Under the pieces are notes generated by a model, which saw only the letters and a list, made by a program, of their open reading frames with translations, did no database searches and was not told the origin of the DNA. Shown here piece after piece: positions 8,547 to 15,619 of a stretch of 64,000 nt of DNA (position 1 is the stretch's first letter; the number at the start of each line of letters is the position of its first letter). Origin of the DNA: Veillonella seminalis (GTDB lineage Bacteria; Bacillota; Negativicutes; Veillonellales; Veillonellaceae); NCBI RefSeq assembly GCF_003992065.1, contig NZ_RQUZ01000002.1:124001-188000 (forward strand). Direction: 5' to 3'. Both the position numbers and the translations under genes were made by a program.

Positions 8547-9059
8547 TCAAGCATTGATATAGGTTCCGGAGAAACCCCAGATTAACAGCGTCATATCATC
8601 GACCGCTTCACGTAGCTTGTCATAAAATATAGTACGTCCTACCGGTTGCGTAGATAATATTTCCGCTTCAGTCTTATGCTCAATATAGTACAGTCTTAAT
8701 AACTCGTACTTTAGGCTCGCTTCTTCTTTGCATTCTTTTTGATAGACTTCCAACATTCTATCAATATGACTCAACATAACTTCTGTACGTTCTTTGCTCT
8801 CCATAATGGATCGCACTCTGATATATCCCTTCTTATCAAATATCTCTGCAATTACCAATTTTAAATCACTTGGTTTTGATTTACAGGTGTTATCTATAGC
8901 CTGTTCTACATGAGCTTTTAATTTCTTGTAGTCTTTTAATAACTTCTTGGTGTTTTCCCTCAACCGTCTCTCTACTCGATCTTGCTTACTTTCATTCTTT
9001 TTATCCCAAATATCAATGGCTGCTTGTGCTGCTAACCTTATAATTTCTTCTTTCTCCAT
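8547..9059 (-). CDS. ArpU/RinA-like phage late transcription regulator
   Basis: A 170-residue helical, charged protein ending in a sigma region 4-like segment: LRLYYIEHKTEAEILSTQPV followed by GRTIFYDKLREAVDDMTLLI. Proteins of this kind (ArpU, RinA, LtrA groups) are encoded immediately before terminase genes in phages of Gram-positive lineage and switch on late genes. Here it is the last gene before the terminator that precedes the terminase operon. The role is inferred from the C-terminal pattern and position. Confidence 0.7.
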   Translation of the reverse strand: MEKEEIIRLAAQAAIDIWDKKNESKQDRVERRLRENTKKLLKDYKKLKAHVEQAIDNTCKSKPSDLKLVIAEIFDKKGYIRVRSIMESKERTEVMLSHIDRMLEVYQKECKEEASLKYELLRLYYIEHKTEAEILSTQPVGRTIFYDKLREAVDDMTLLIWGFSGTYINA

Positions 9060-9073
9060 ATAAGTCCTTCCAT

Positions 9074-9208
9074 TTATTTATCAAAAATTGCCATATACCC
9101 AAAATACAAAACAAACCAAAACAGTATGCTGATAATCACTGCACCAATCCATGTAATTAAATTGCAGTAGCGTCTTAATATCTCATCTAGTAATTTCAAT
9201 AAAATCAC
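9074..9208 (-). CDS. Small single-pass membrane protein
   Basis: A 44-residue ORF starting at GTG 9208 behind a GGAAGGGAGA site. The GTG overlaps the upstream stop as GTGA, so the two genes are translationally coupled. Residues about 18-40 form one hydrophobic helix (ITWIGAVIISILFWFVLYF) after a basic LDEILRRYCN segment. Function unknown; such proteins in the early phage region could act at the membrane (superinfection exclusion or lysis control), but nothing proves this. Confidence 0.62.
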   Translation of the reverse strand: MILLKLLDEILRRYCNLITWIGAVIISILFWFVLYFGYMAIFDK

Positions 9209-9471
9209 TCTCTCCCTTCCTCCACTATCCATTTACAATCTAAGCATTTCCTATATAGTCTTAATTCCGCTTCATGCGTTTTCGGATTAAAGTCACTGGT
9301 GAATCTATATTTAATCTGCCTACCAATCTGTATTTCTCCGTTTAATGTGCTGTATCCACAAATGTGTGTTCTATAAATATTGTCAACACTAATTTTTTCG
9401 CCTTGACTCTTTAAAAACTCAACTATCTTGTTTTTAATTGCTTCCGTATGATCTATTCTGTGTGCGGTCAT
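9205..9471 (-). CDS. Phage protein of unknown function
   Basis: An 88-residue soluble protein beginning MTAHRIDHTEAIKNKIVEFL with a C-terminal KCLDCKWIVEEGRE segment holding a CxxC pair. It overlaps the start of the small membrane gene downstream by 4 nt and the HNH gene upstream by 4 nt, so it is in one tightly coupled run. I do not recognise the family. Confidence 0.6.
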   Translation of the reverse strand: MTAHRIDHTEAIKNKIVEFLKSQGEKISVDNIYRTHICGYSTLNGEIQIGRQIKYRFTSDFNPKTHEAELRLYRKCLDCKWIVEEGRE

Positions 9472-10253
9472 AAGTTTCTCCGTTTTTTCTGCAATTCACC
9501 TAATTTTACTTTTACCTTAGCAATTAACAACTTGCTTTCATTGACTTCTTTTACATGACTTGCTCCGTGTTGATTAAAAAATAGCACCTCTGCCTTACTT
9601 ACCAACTTCAAGTTATCTAAACTAAAATTTCCCTTATTTTGATCTAAAAACAGTACACTATGAGTTTTCGGGACCGGACCATGCTCCTTTTCCCAAATCA
9701 ATATATGCTTCATACGCCATTTATTTGGTTCTGCCACTTTTACCAAAGTGTATCCATCTACATCAACTCTTTCGCTTCCTACCGGTTTATGATTGTGAGG
9801 TTCATGGCCTTTCTTAAAACTACCACTATTAATCTGTCCCGGAAATCTCTTTCCCTTATTCCATGAATCATGCCCCTTTTTAAATTGAGTGTTAACCTCA
9901 CAGGTAAAATCATTGTTTTTAAAAAACGCCTTCATTTGATTATATGTTATAGACCTATTGAATTTTTTATTTATGAGCTCTGTTGTTTCATTAATGTTAC
10001 GGCCTTTATGGCTGCTCATGAAATATTCCATTTCTTCCGGGCTTAATAACTTAATCTTGGATGCATATCCTTTTTTATCTTTTTGCGACCTACTACGTTT
10101 AATTTTATGATTGTTTAAATACTGTTTAATCTGTGATTTTTTCCAAAATTTCTCAAATCGCTCATTCATTAGTTGTGTCGCCGCATCAAGGGTGTAATCA
10201 TAACATATGCTCAATAAATATTCTCGTTCTTCATTTGTAAGCAGCCGTCTCAT
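9468..10253 (-). CDS. HNH homing-type endonuclease with duplicated N-terminal DNA-binding repeat
   Basis: A 261-residue protein. Residues about 1-55 and 70-120 look like two copies of one helical DNA-binding repeat: LTNEEREYLLSICYDYTLDA and LSPEEMEYFMSSHKGRNINE, each followed by a T(Q/E)L(M/I)N motif. The C-terminal part is an HNH_3-type domain: MKHILIWEKEHGPVPKTHSV, then FLDQNKGNFSLDNLKLVS. The residue that is usually a second histidine in this motif is phenylalanine here (SVLFLDQN), so activity is uncertain. HNH genes like this are common as homing endonucleases or packaging helpers in phages. Confidence 0.72.
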   Translation of the reverse strand: MRRLLTNEEREYLLSICYDYTLDAATQLMNERFEKFWKKSQIKQYLNNHKIKRSRSQKDKKGYASKIKLLSPEEMEYFMSSHKGRNINETTELINKKFNRSITYNQMKAFFKNNDFTCEVNTQFKKGHDSWNKGKRFPGQINSGSFKKGHEPHNHKPVGSERVDVDGYTLVKVAEPNKWRMKHILIWEKEHGPVPKTHSVLFLDQNKGNFSLDNLKLVSKAEVLFFNQHGASHVKEVNESKLLIAKVKVKLGELQKKRRNL

Positions 10254-10504
10254 TCTTTTTTGCCGCTTTCAATCTGTAATACATCCGGCATTTCATAGTT
10301 ACTGCCAAATGCATTTTCCCTTGCCATATGAGCACGTAGTATTAATGCTGCATTATCTACGACCATTCGTGATATATTCACAGTTGCCTGTGTTCTGTTT
10401 ATTTCGGCCACCAAAGCATCGCTATCTTTTAAATCAACCGCTTCAAGGCGATCTAGTTGAGCAAACAGTTTATCGTTCAAGACTTCTAAGGTTTTCTTTC
10501 CCAT
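10250..10504 (-). CDS. Small helical phage protein, unknown function
   Basis: I start it at ATG 10504 (84 aa) because GAGGAG lies 11 nt upstream; a TTG four codons earlier is in the same frame. It is helical with the pattern KTLEVLNDKLFAQLDRLEAV and RTQATVNISRMVVDNAALIL. Its stop overlaps the HNH gene start by 4 nt. Proteins of this size and helical pattern are frequent in early phage operons, but I cannot name the family. Confidence 0.58.
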   Translation of the reverse strand: MGKKTLEVLNDKLFAQLDRLEAVDLKDSDALVAEINRTQATVNISRMVVDNAALILRAHMARENAFGSNYEMPDVLQIESGKKE

Positions 10505-10509
10505 TTTTA

Positions 10510-10776
10510 TCAACACTCCTCTTTTATTTCGGTGGATACTTCTAAGCCATATTTTCTTATATATGCTAGCAATAATTCCTCTTTGAGTTTTTCATTCAAG
10601 TTCGAATTTGATAATTCATTAAAATCATCAACTATTTTATTAAAATCTTTTTCACATTTTTTATATTTAATTCTAATCGTAACATTCATTTTTACCGGAT
10701 TTATTGTACCCTCTCCACTTCCATTGATTCCTAGCTCTTCCATTAATCTTCTAAAACGATCTCCAATAGTTTCCAT
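10510..10776 (-). CDS. Phage protein of unknown function
   Basis: I start it at ATG 10776 (88 aa), behind GGAG 11 nt upstream, rather than at an in-frame codon ten residues earlier. It has a short MErR-free N-terminus (METIGDRFRRLMEELGINGS), a central MNVTIRIKYKKCEKDFNK strand and a helical C-terminus ending KEEC. No motif recognised. It ends 5 nt before the next chosen start. Confidence 0.55.
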   Translation of the reverse strand: METIGDRFRRLMEELGINGSGEGTINPVKMNVTIRIKYKKCEKDFNKIVDDFNELSNSNLNEKLKEELLLAYIRKYGLEVSTEIKEEC

Positions 10777-10805
10777 TATTATGTAGCTCCTTTTTTCAAT
10801 AATCA

Positions 10806-11153
10806 TTAATCACGCAATGATAATTCATGCGGCCATTTATTGCCTACGTATTCCAATTCATTTTCATAGCCCCAGCAGATCTCTCCTAACCAAGTTCCAT
10901 CTTCATGTTTGATTAAAATTACCGGCTCATCGTTAATCCGACTGGCAATGACAACTGCACCGGTATCAACGGATTGTCCATCTTTAAATATTAAACCTGC
11001 TGTATCTGTCCAATCTTCTTTTATGCCGGCCCAAACAAGCATATTAGTCTTATAGTTTTTCCTAATTATTTCAATTGCTTTACTCCAGTTTAAACATCTA
11101 CGTGATGCTCCTTGCATCGTGAAAAAAGGAGTTTTTAAAGTCCATGTATTCAT
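10806..11153 (-). CDS. Phage protein of unknown function
   Basis: A 115-residue, aromatic-rich protein beginning MNTWTLKTPFFTMQGASRRC, with a central DWTDTAGLIFKDG segment and a C-terminal WLGEICWGYENELEYVGNKW. It abuts the downstream end of the next gene with no gap. The composition (many Trp and Gly) suggests a small globular domain. Not recognised. Confidence 0.55.
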   Translation of the reverse strand: MNTWTLKTPFFTMQGASRRCLNWSKAIEIIRKNYKTNMLVWAGIKEDWTDTAGLIFKDGQSVDTGAVVIASRINDEPVILIKHEDGTWLGEICWGYENELEYVGNKWPHELSLRD

Positions 11154-11567
11154 TTATTCTCCCTTTTCCGTAATTACTTTTTTCTTCAATTTATTTAATT
11201 TTCCGTAACTAAATCCAAACCACTTTAATACAGCAATGGCCAAGGCCTTTTCTAAATCGTCCGCATCATTCGGATTTCTTTTTACGACTACTTTCTTTTT
11301 AGGGCTCTTGTTGTAAAGGATCAAGGCATCCTTACTTTTGATAACTCTTAAACTTTTAGGTAATTCCATTCCAATGCCCCCATTCCAAAGTCTTTCAATC
11401 AATTCAGGATCATAATTTACTTTGACTTCTATATTAGTTAATTTATTTTCCTTGGGAATAACACCATAAATAAATACAGCTTTGTTATCTGGTAGTTCAG
11501 TTTCTCCAATTCCATTAACTTTCATTTGGTCTACTAATATTCGAGCTCGTTCTTTTATTGGTAACAT
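11154..11567 (-). CDS. Phage protein of unknown function
   Basis: A 137-residue basic protein beginning MLPIKERARILVDQMKVNGI. It has a beta-rich middle (NKAVFIYGVIPKENKLTNIE), a lysine-rich KKKVVVKR patch and a helical C-terminus with FGFSYGKLNKLKKK. The lysine clusters could indicate nucleic-acid binding, which is inference. It ends one base before the next gene starts. Confidence 0.55.
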   Translation of the reverse strand: MLPIKERARILVDQMKVNGIGETELPDNKAVFIYGVIPKENKLTNIEVKVNYDPELIERLWNGGIGMELPKSLRVIKSKDALILYNKSPKKKVVVKRNPNDADDLEKALAIAVLKWFGFSYGKLNKLKKKVITEKGE

Positions 11568-11592
11568 TTTAGCCTCCGCATCATGCAGCCTT

Positions 11593-11970
11593 TTACTCTT
11601 TCTGCGTTACAAAATCATAATAGTGTTCTTCAACTTCTGAATCTACGAAAAATTCATTTTTCCAGTTTCCTAAAAAAACAACTGGAATATTATTATCAAT
11701 TGCTGTTTTAACTTCTTCTTTGCATCCTCTACTGCGTTCCCAGCCAGGGCAAATTACTAATATGTCACATTTTTTCAAAAGCTCTAAGCATACATCCAAT
11801 CCTCGTTGATATTCATCGCCTTCCAAGTATGCAAATCCATAATTATGGATAGGAGATACGTATACGTTCTTATCATCAGTAAATACCAACTCTTCCATAA
11901 TTTTGTCTATTTTCTTTTGATTTTTGATTAGCCCACCAAAAGGATGGGCAACGTACACTAATTTCTTCAT
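11593..11970 (-). CDS. DUF4406-type nucleoside 2-deoxyribosyltransferase-like protein
   Basis: A 125-residue protein with the opening KKLVYVAHPFGGLIKNQKKI and a central CDILVICPGWERSRGCKEEV, the pattern of DUF4406 and related nucleoside 2-deoxyribosyltransferase-like folds. The AHPFGG loop would sit at the nucleotide site, and the WERSRGCKEE segment holds the usual active-site glutamate. In phages such proteins may act in nucleotide metabolism, but many are uncharacterised. It overlaps the upstream gene by 4 nt. Confidence 0.72.
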   Translation of the reverse strand: MKKLVYVAHPFGGLIKNQKKIDKIMEELVFTDDKNVYVSPIHNYGFAYLEGDEYQRGLDVCLELLKKCDILVICPGWERSRGCKEEVKTAIDNNIPVVFLGNWKNEFFVDSEVEEHYYDFVTQKE

Positions 11971-12509
11971 TGGATTGCTCCTTGTCTGCCATCCGCATCA
12001 GCGGCAGCAATAAAATCTTCATTAAATTCATCTTCTTCCGCATCAGGCTCCGAAATTCGTTCCGGCTGTTCTTCAAATAAGCTTTCCTGTGCTCTTTTCC
12101 CTTCGATATATAACATCCCCTCAATCACAAGGTTCTGTAATATCTCATTAGCCAATTCTTCTTTCTTCAAGCCAATTTTGATTGACTGCGTTTCGAGCCT
12201 ACAAGTAGTGCTTTCTTTATTGTCCACTCTTCCTGATAATTTATATTCAGACATTTTATCTTTGCTGCAGTTCTTTCCACCGTATTTAATTCTAACGGCG
12301 AATACGGTTACATATTTTGCACCGAATTTTAAAGTGTTAAACTTTTCAAGTAATAGTTCTTTTAATCTTAAAAAGGCGGTGATTAATTCCGGTCTTGGTT
12401 TATCTTTTGATTCCAAGGAATAATATTCAGTTCCGCCACCTTCTATTTCCTTTGCATACTGGAACATATAATATCCCCCACTAATTTTGATGCTTGTTAT
12501 CTTAATCAT
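11967..12509 (-). CDS. Phage protein of unknown function, acidic C-terminus
   Basis: About 180 residues. I start it at ATG 12509 behind GGAGAGG rather than at the in-frame GTG three codons upstream. The N-terminal two-thirds is beta- and helix-rich (YMFQYAKEIEGGGTEYYSLE and KYVTVFAVRIKYGGKNCSKD). The last 35 residues are strongly acidic (EPDAEEDEFNEDFIAAADAD). An acidic tail on an early phage protein can mark an SSB-like or DNA-mimic partner, but no known motif is present. Confidence 0.55.
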   Translation of the reverse strand: MIKITSIKISGGYYMFQYAKEIEGGGTEYYSLESKDKPRPELITAFLRLKELLLEKFNTLKFGAKYVTVFAVRIKYGGKNCSKDKMSEYKLSGRVDNKESTTCRLETQSIKIGLKKEELANEILQNLVIEGMLYIEGKRAQESLFEEQPERISEPDAEEDEFNEDFIAAADADGRQGAIQ

Positions 12510-12708
12510 TCTGATCACCTCTCCTATTCCAACAATCCATTAATTCAATATAGGTAAATGCCTCATGGAATGATACTGTGACTCCACAATCTGCACACAG
12601 TACCATTGGCTGATTAAATCCGGCTCCAATGCCTTGTACAACTCTCACCGCATCAGAGCCACAAAATGGACATGGATCCAAATTCTTATCCTGCATTTTG
12701 GGTGCCAT
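12502..12708 (-). CDS. Lar-like restriction-alleviation zinc-finger protein
   Basis: A 68-residue protein with CPFCG (residues 13-17) and LCADCG (residues 37-42) and a C-terminal ELMDCWNRRGDQ motif, the hallmark of the Lar family of phage restriction-alleviation proteins. Rac-prophage Lar modulates type I restriction; most members have not been tested. The start at 12708 follows an AGAGGAAA site. The gene lies in a run of small early genes. Confidence 0.75.
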   Translation of the reverse strand: MAPKMQDKNLDPCPFCGSDAVRVVQGIGAGFNQPMVLCADCGVTVSFHEAFTYIELMDCWNRRGDQND

Positions 12709-12928
12709 TCATTTTCCTCTTTTCTCTTTTATAATGCGGACAGGTATTGCATCGTTTGGCTGCAATATATTTTCTCTTCACCGTTTTCCCTGTGGATTGT
12801 TGCACCGGCAACATTAGCGTTTCTTTATTCTCACAACTCTGTTTTACAAACAAGCCACCTAATCTAGTTAGTTTGATTCCGTGCTCGCATGTCTTTGCTC
12901 TTAAATACTCATCTTTTTTTCTGGCCAT
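12686..12928 (-). CDS. Small basic phage protein with cysteine pairs
   Basis: An 80-residue, lysine-rich protein. It contains TCEHGIKL, VKQSCENKET and RCNTCPHYKREKRK, giving a CxxC plus two further cysteines that could bind zinc. It overlaps the Lar-like gene by 23 nt. Function unknown; a nucleic-acid-binding role is plausible from charge. Confidence 0.55.
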   Translation of the reverse strand: MARKKDEYLRAKTCEHGIKLTRLGGLFVKQSCENKETLMLPVQQSTGKTVKRKYIAAKRCNTCPHYKREKRKMNGTQNAG

Positions 12929-13028
12929 ATCTATCCTTCTTTGCTTTTTCTAATGCCCTTTTCCGTTTATGTGTTGATTTTGGCAATGCAGCCTTCACTT
13001 CATTGCCTTTAGAAGGGAATTTCTTCAT
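12909..13028 (-). CDS. Very small lysine-rich ORF overlapping the ssb 3' end
   Basis: A 39-codon ORF from ATG 13028, inside the end of ssb, to TGA 12909, inside the start of the next gene. The product (MKKFPSKGNEVKAALPKSTH, then KRKRALEKAKKDRYGQKKR) is strongly basic. It fills an otherwise empty 80-nt gap in a tightly packed operon, which favours it being real, but the ribosome binding site is poor. Confidence 0.42.
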   Translation of the reverse strand: MKKFPSKGNEVKAALPKSTHKRKRALEKAKKDRYGQKKR

Positions 13029-13398
13029 TACCTGACTGCGTATTGCTAAATGAATCAAAATTACTCTCGCTCATAGTCTCACCAAGAGAAACGCCTACCA
13101 TATTTGCAACCACTTCCGTGATATATCTCTTCTGGCCATCATGCGTTTCATAGGAGCGTGTATTTAATCTGCCTTCCACAAATACTTGATCGCCTTTCCG
13201 TAAGTTTCCAGCCAATTCACCTTTCTTGCCCCAGGCTACACACTGAATATAGGCCGTCTGCTGCTTAACCTCTCCCGTAGCGGAGTTTACATACTCATCA
13301 CTAGCAGCCACTGTAAATGTTGCTACGGCTCTTCCGGTTTTCGTAAAACGTACCTCCGGATCACGTGCTAAATTGCCTAAAATCTGAACTGAATTCAT
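13009..13398 (-). CDS. ssb: Single-stranded DNA-binding protein (phage)
   Basis: A 129-residue OB-fold SSB: MNSVQILGNLARDPEVRFT at the start, then AVATFTVAASDEYVN, IQCVAWGKKGELAGNLRKGD, VFVEGRLNTRSYE and a Gly/Ser/Asn-rich linker ending in NEEIPF, the acidic-Pro-Phe tip that recruits repair and replication partners. It coats ssDNA during phage replication. It overlaps the upstream gene by 4 nt and belongs to the same operon as the HUH endonuclease. Confidence 0.92.
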   Translation of the reverse strand: MNSVQILGNLARDPEVRFTKTGRAVATFTVAASDEYVNSATGEVKQQTAYIQCVAWGKKGELAGNLRKGDQVFVEGRLNTRSYETHDGQKRYITEVVANMVGVSLGETMSESNFDSFSNTQSGNEEIPF

Positions 13399-13583
13399 AG
13401 TCCGCTCCTTTCAATGATCTTAACTATCCTTCTAATTGCTGCTTGTACTTCAATTTCCTTTTGCTTTACTCTTTCAGCAGCCCTTGTTACCCAATCCGCT
13501 AATTCAACACTTCCATAATCTACCTTCCGGTAAAATGGCAGCAGCTTAAATGCTTTTTGCCTTTGTTTCTTCCTACTATTCAA
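13395..13583 (-). CDS. Small basic helical phage protein
   Basis: A 62-residue protein beginning MNSRKKQRQKAFKLLPFYRK and continuing as one amphipathic helix (AAERVKQKEIEVQAAIRRIV). It is coupled by 4-nt and 8-nt overlaps to ssb downstream and to the HUH protein gene upstream, so it is probably part of the same replication unit. Family not recognised. Confidence 0.55.
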   Translation of the reverse strand: MNSRKKQRQKAFKLLPFYRKVDYGSVELADWVTRAAERVKQKEIEVQAAIRRIVKIIERSGL

Positions 13584-14316
13584 TCATCGGCCCCCTAATT
13601 TTGATTAATCTATAAAATCTAAATGGATAACCGGCATTATTAATGCCTTCATAATAACTATCTTTATCTAAGTAATATCCCTGTGGAATAGTCACTTCAC
13701 GTTTCCATTCTGTAGCTTTTAATATTTTTACTTTTGCTTCCGGCGGATGCACATTATTACTTTTTACCCATGTTCTCTTGAATACTCTTGGTTCATCATT
13801 TTTATCATCATTTATTGTTCGCTCCTTGGTAAAATATTCAGCCATTTTAATTGCATCTTCTGCACCGCCCCGATAATATTTAATTTCTGTAAATCCATGT
13901 GGCCATAATTTCCGCATCAAGGCCGTTGTTAGCTCAATCTCTCTATTAACTAGCATATGGAAATGCAATCGGCCTTTTTCTTCAGCAATATAAATGTACT
14001 TTAATTCCTTTTCAGTTTTTTTGTATTGTTTCCGTAAATCTCTTACAAATTTCTGTATTGCCTTTTTGCTTTCTTCCGGTGCCAATTCTCTTTTGAATGT
14101 TAGAGTCAAATAATAATCATCTTCTCGGAAATTATTATCTATTAGCATTCTTAATTTTGCCTTGGCCATGCGTAAGTTATTTTTCTTTACTTCTTCGGCT
14201 GTTGGTTTTCTTCTAGGCAATCTTGGTTTCTTTCCATTGCCCTGATATGACCGTATGAATAAACTGTCATATATTTCAGTCATATTTTTACTTTTAATAA
14301 TTTTCCTTTTACGCAT
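13576..14316 (-). CDS. HUH-superfamily replication endonuclease
   Basis: A 246-residue protein starting at ATG 14316 (AAGGTGA site 9 nt away; an in-frame GTG lies three codons upstream). It carries the three motifs of rolling-circle Rep proteins in order: motif 1 DDYYLTLTFKRE (residues about 66-77), motif 2 GRLHFHMLVN (HUH as His118-Phe-His120) and motif 3 DAIKMAEYFTKE with a single candidate catalytic tyrosine (Tyr161). HUH enzymes nick one DNA strand and stay attached through that tyrosine. A palindrome just upstream (14368-14387) could be the nick site. Such proteins are known in inoviruses and plasmids and are less expected in a contractile phage. Confidence 0.78.
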   Translation of the reverse strand: MRKRKIIKSKNMTEIYDSLFIRSYQGNGKKPRLPRRKPTAEEVKKNNLRMAKAKLRMLIDNNFREDDYYLTLTFKRELAPEESKKAIQKFVRDLRKQYKKTEKELKYIYIAEEKGRLHFHMLVNREIELTTALMRKLWPHGFTEIKYYRGGAEDAIKMAEYFTKERTINDDKNDEPRVFKRTWVKSNNVHPPEAKVKILKATEWKREVTIPQGYYLDKDSYYEGINNAGYPFRFYRLIKIRGPMIE

Positions 14317-14367
14317 AAATATCACATCACCTTGAACGACTTGTTAATGTGTAGTATCAAGTCATTA

Positions 14368-14387
14368 AACAGTGCCTAAACACTGTT
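14368..14387. repeat. Palindrome upstream of the HUH gene (possible nick site/origin)
   Basis: A perfect 7-bp inverted repeat, AACAGTG (14368-14374) and CACTGTT (14381-14387), with a CCTAAA loop. It lies 52 bp upstream of the HUH endonuclease start, in a gap with no leftward coding. HUH enzymes usually nick in or beside such a hairpin. It could also be an operator. Confidence 0.4.
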
Positions 14388-14392
14388 AAATA

Positions 14393-14421
14393 CTGACTTT
14401 TTGCGTCCATTGTGATATAAT
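14393..14421 (+). promoter_or_regulatory. Rightward promoter opposing the phage early operon
   Basis: A CTGACT -35 box (14393-14398), a 17-bp spacer and a perfect TATAAT -10 (14416-14421) preceded by TG at 14413-14414 (extended -10). No plus-strand coding gene follows, only a short terminated stretch. Confidence 0.68.
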
Positions 14422-14427
14422 AAAAGT

Positions 14428-14498
14428 GTCAGATTTTGTTACATCACTTTTGTAACGCATAAGGACTATCACTACGGTGGTAGTCCTTTTATTTTTGC
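14428..14498 (+). ncRNA. Candidate small RNA 1, about 70 nt, with UACG-capped terminator
   Basis: Predicted from the promoter above to a strong intrinsic terminator. A first small hairpin pairs GTTAC (14438-14442) with GTAAC (14452-14456). The terminator is a 12-bp stem (14461-14472 with 14477-14488) closed by C(TACG)G, an unusually stable UNCG-type tetraloop, followed by TTTTATTTTT. The RNA would be antisense to the 3' end of the zinc-finger-like gene at 14472-14717. The start site is inferred. Confidence 0.6.
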
Positions 14499-14717
14499 TA
14501 AAATTTCCATTGCTTTTGCCCTTGCTTGCTCCGGTGTGTCTTTATATGTACAATGTGCCTGGCCACAGATTACTTCTTGATGGCTGCATCGTCCATTTTC
14601 ATAGCAATGTCTTATGCATATATTGGCTTGGTGCATGTGGCACACAACCGCATGATGAGGAAACTTCCCACATACCGGACATTCTCGGTTCTCAAAACCG
14701 CTAAATTTAATACTCAT
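14472..14717 (-). CDS. Cysteine/histidine-rich phage protein
   Basis: An 81-residue protein starting at ATG 14717 behind AGAGAGG; the frame is open further upstream but those codons lie inside the HNH gene. It has RECPVCGKFPHHAVVCHMHQ followed by CIRHCYENGRCSHQEVICGQ, about eight cysteines and several histidines in a pattern that could bind two zinc ions, and a helical C-terminus (TPEQARAKAMEILAKI). Its stop codon lies inside the terminator of small RNA 1. Probably a nucleic-acid-associated zinc protein; function unknown. Confidence 0.6.
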   Translation of the reverse strand: MSIKFSGFENRECPVCGKFPHHAVVCHMHQANICIRHCYENGRCSHQEVICGQAHCTYKDTPEQARAKAMEILAKIKGLPP

Positions 14718-15063
14718 AGCCGTACCTCTCTGATAATATCTGCTGCAGTAGCTTTTTATATTCCTTAGGGCAGCTGCCTTGATGGATCTTAATCCGGTGG
14801 CAGTGCCAACATAAGCAGCATAAGTTTTTAATCTCATTGCCACCGGCTGATGACCGGTAGCTAATATGATGTATTTCCTCATATGGCCGGCCGCATAATA
14901 TACATCGATAACCGTCACGTTCTTTTACAATCGGCTTAACCTTTTCCAGTTCCGCATCATACTTCTTTTTTCTTGTACTTCTTTGGCTCAGTCTTTTCTT
15001 AGCCTTTAATTTGCTTTTTGCTTTTAATCGACTACGAACTTTCAACGGAGTACGTCTAAGCAT
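14707..15063 (-). CDS. HNH endonuclease (phage)
   Basis: A 118-residue protein with a very basic N-terminus (LKVRSRLKAKSKLKAKKRLS) and a classic HNH core: VKERDGYRCILCGRPYEEIH, then HISYRSSAGGNEIKNLCCLC and WHCHRIKIHQG, with CxxC zinc ligands and the HH...N...H motif. Unlike the larger HNH protein at 9468-10253, the key residues are present. Such compact HNH proteins nick or cut DNA and may assist packaging. Overlaps its neighbours by 8 and 11 nt. Confidence 0.82.
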   Translation of the reverse strand: MLRRTPLKVRSRLKAKSKLKAKKRLSQRSTRKKKYDAELEKVKPIVKERDGYRCILCGRPYEEIHHISYRSSAGGNEIKNLCCLCWHCHRIKIHQGSCPKEYKKLLQQILSERYGYEY

Positions 15064-15391
15064 CTTCCCACTCCCTCTTAATTTGTGCTTCTACTAGTCG
15101 GCACTCTAATTTATAAACATTGATGGCCTCTTGGGCATTCCAATATAATACTTTCGCAACATCTCGCTTATGTCTCAGTTCGCTTATTTCCGGATGTCCT
15201 TTGGCCAAGTCTCCTATTAAAGTCACGGCGACCTTTTCAAGCCTTGCCTTGGCAATGAATTTAGCCTTTTCTTTTTTGTATTGTCTTTCTGCATCGGCTA
15301 AAGCAATGCCACGCTTCTTTGATTCTTGCAAAGCGTGGCTTAACTCTCTTCTTTTGTTCTTCAAATACTGTATTAGTTCAAATGATTCCAT
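15056..15391 (-). CDS. Coiled-coil phage protein
   Basis: A 111-residue, almost entirely helical protein beginning MESFELIQYLKNKRRELSHA. Heptad-like runs (ALADAERQYKKEKAKFIAKA) and RHKRDVAKVLYWNAQEAINV suggest a coiled coil. Size, helicity and place before an HNH gene fit small accessory proteins of phage recombination modules, but there is no diagnostic motif. Overlaps the HNH start by 8 nt. Confidence 0.58.
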   Translation of the reverse strand: MESFELIQYLKNKRRELSHALQESKKRGIALADAERQYKKEKAKFIAKARLEKVAVTLIGDLAKGHPEISELRHKRDVAKVLYWNAQEAINVYKLECRLVEAQIKREWEDA

Positions 15392-15395
15392 TCTT

Positions 15396-15590
15396 TTATC
15401 CCAGCATTAACTTATTTATATGCAACTTCTTTAACTTTTGAGAAATGTTAACAGCTTTCATAAAGGCTGCATAAATTTCCTCTTCGTTTTTCTCGGATAA
15501 CACTTGCTTAATATCGATTTCCTTGTTACTTAATTCGCCATTAAGCAATATATTCATAATAATATTGTCCTGAAATTCTTGTTCTTTCAT
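15396..15590 (-). CDS. Small helical phage protein
   Basis: A 64-residue protein; ATG 15590 is chosen because GGAGCTAATA precedes it. Sequence MKEQEFQDNIIMNILLNGEL then EKNEEEIYAAFMKAVNISQK. Helical, no motif. Only 4 nt separate its stop from the next gene. Immediately upstream, on the other strand, lies the promoter of candidate small RNA 2, so expression of the two could be linked. Confidence 0.55.
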   Translation of the reverse strand: MKEQEFQDNIIMNILLNGELSNKEIDIKQVLSEKNEEEIYAAFMKAVNISQKLKKLHINKLMLG

Positions 15591-15604
15591 TATTAGCTCC
15601 ATTC

Positions 15605-15613
15605 TGTTATAAT
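15605..15613 (+). promoter_or_regulatory. Extended -10 promoter for candidate small RNA 2
   Basis: TGT followed by a perfect TATAAT (15608-15613). The -35 region is weak, but the TGn extension is the same as at the promoter at 14413-14421 and at the promoters of the plus-strand phage genes at 16375 and 17624. Confidence 0.55.
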
Positions 15614-15619
15614 GATAAA

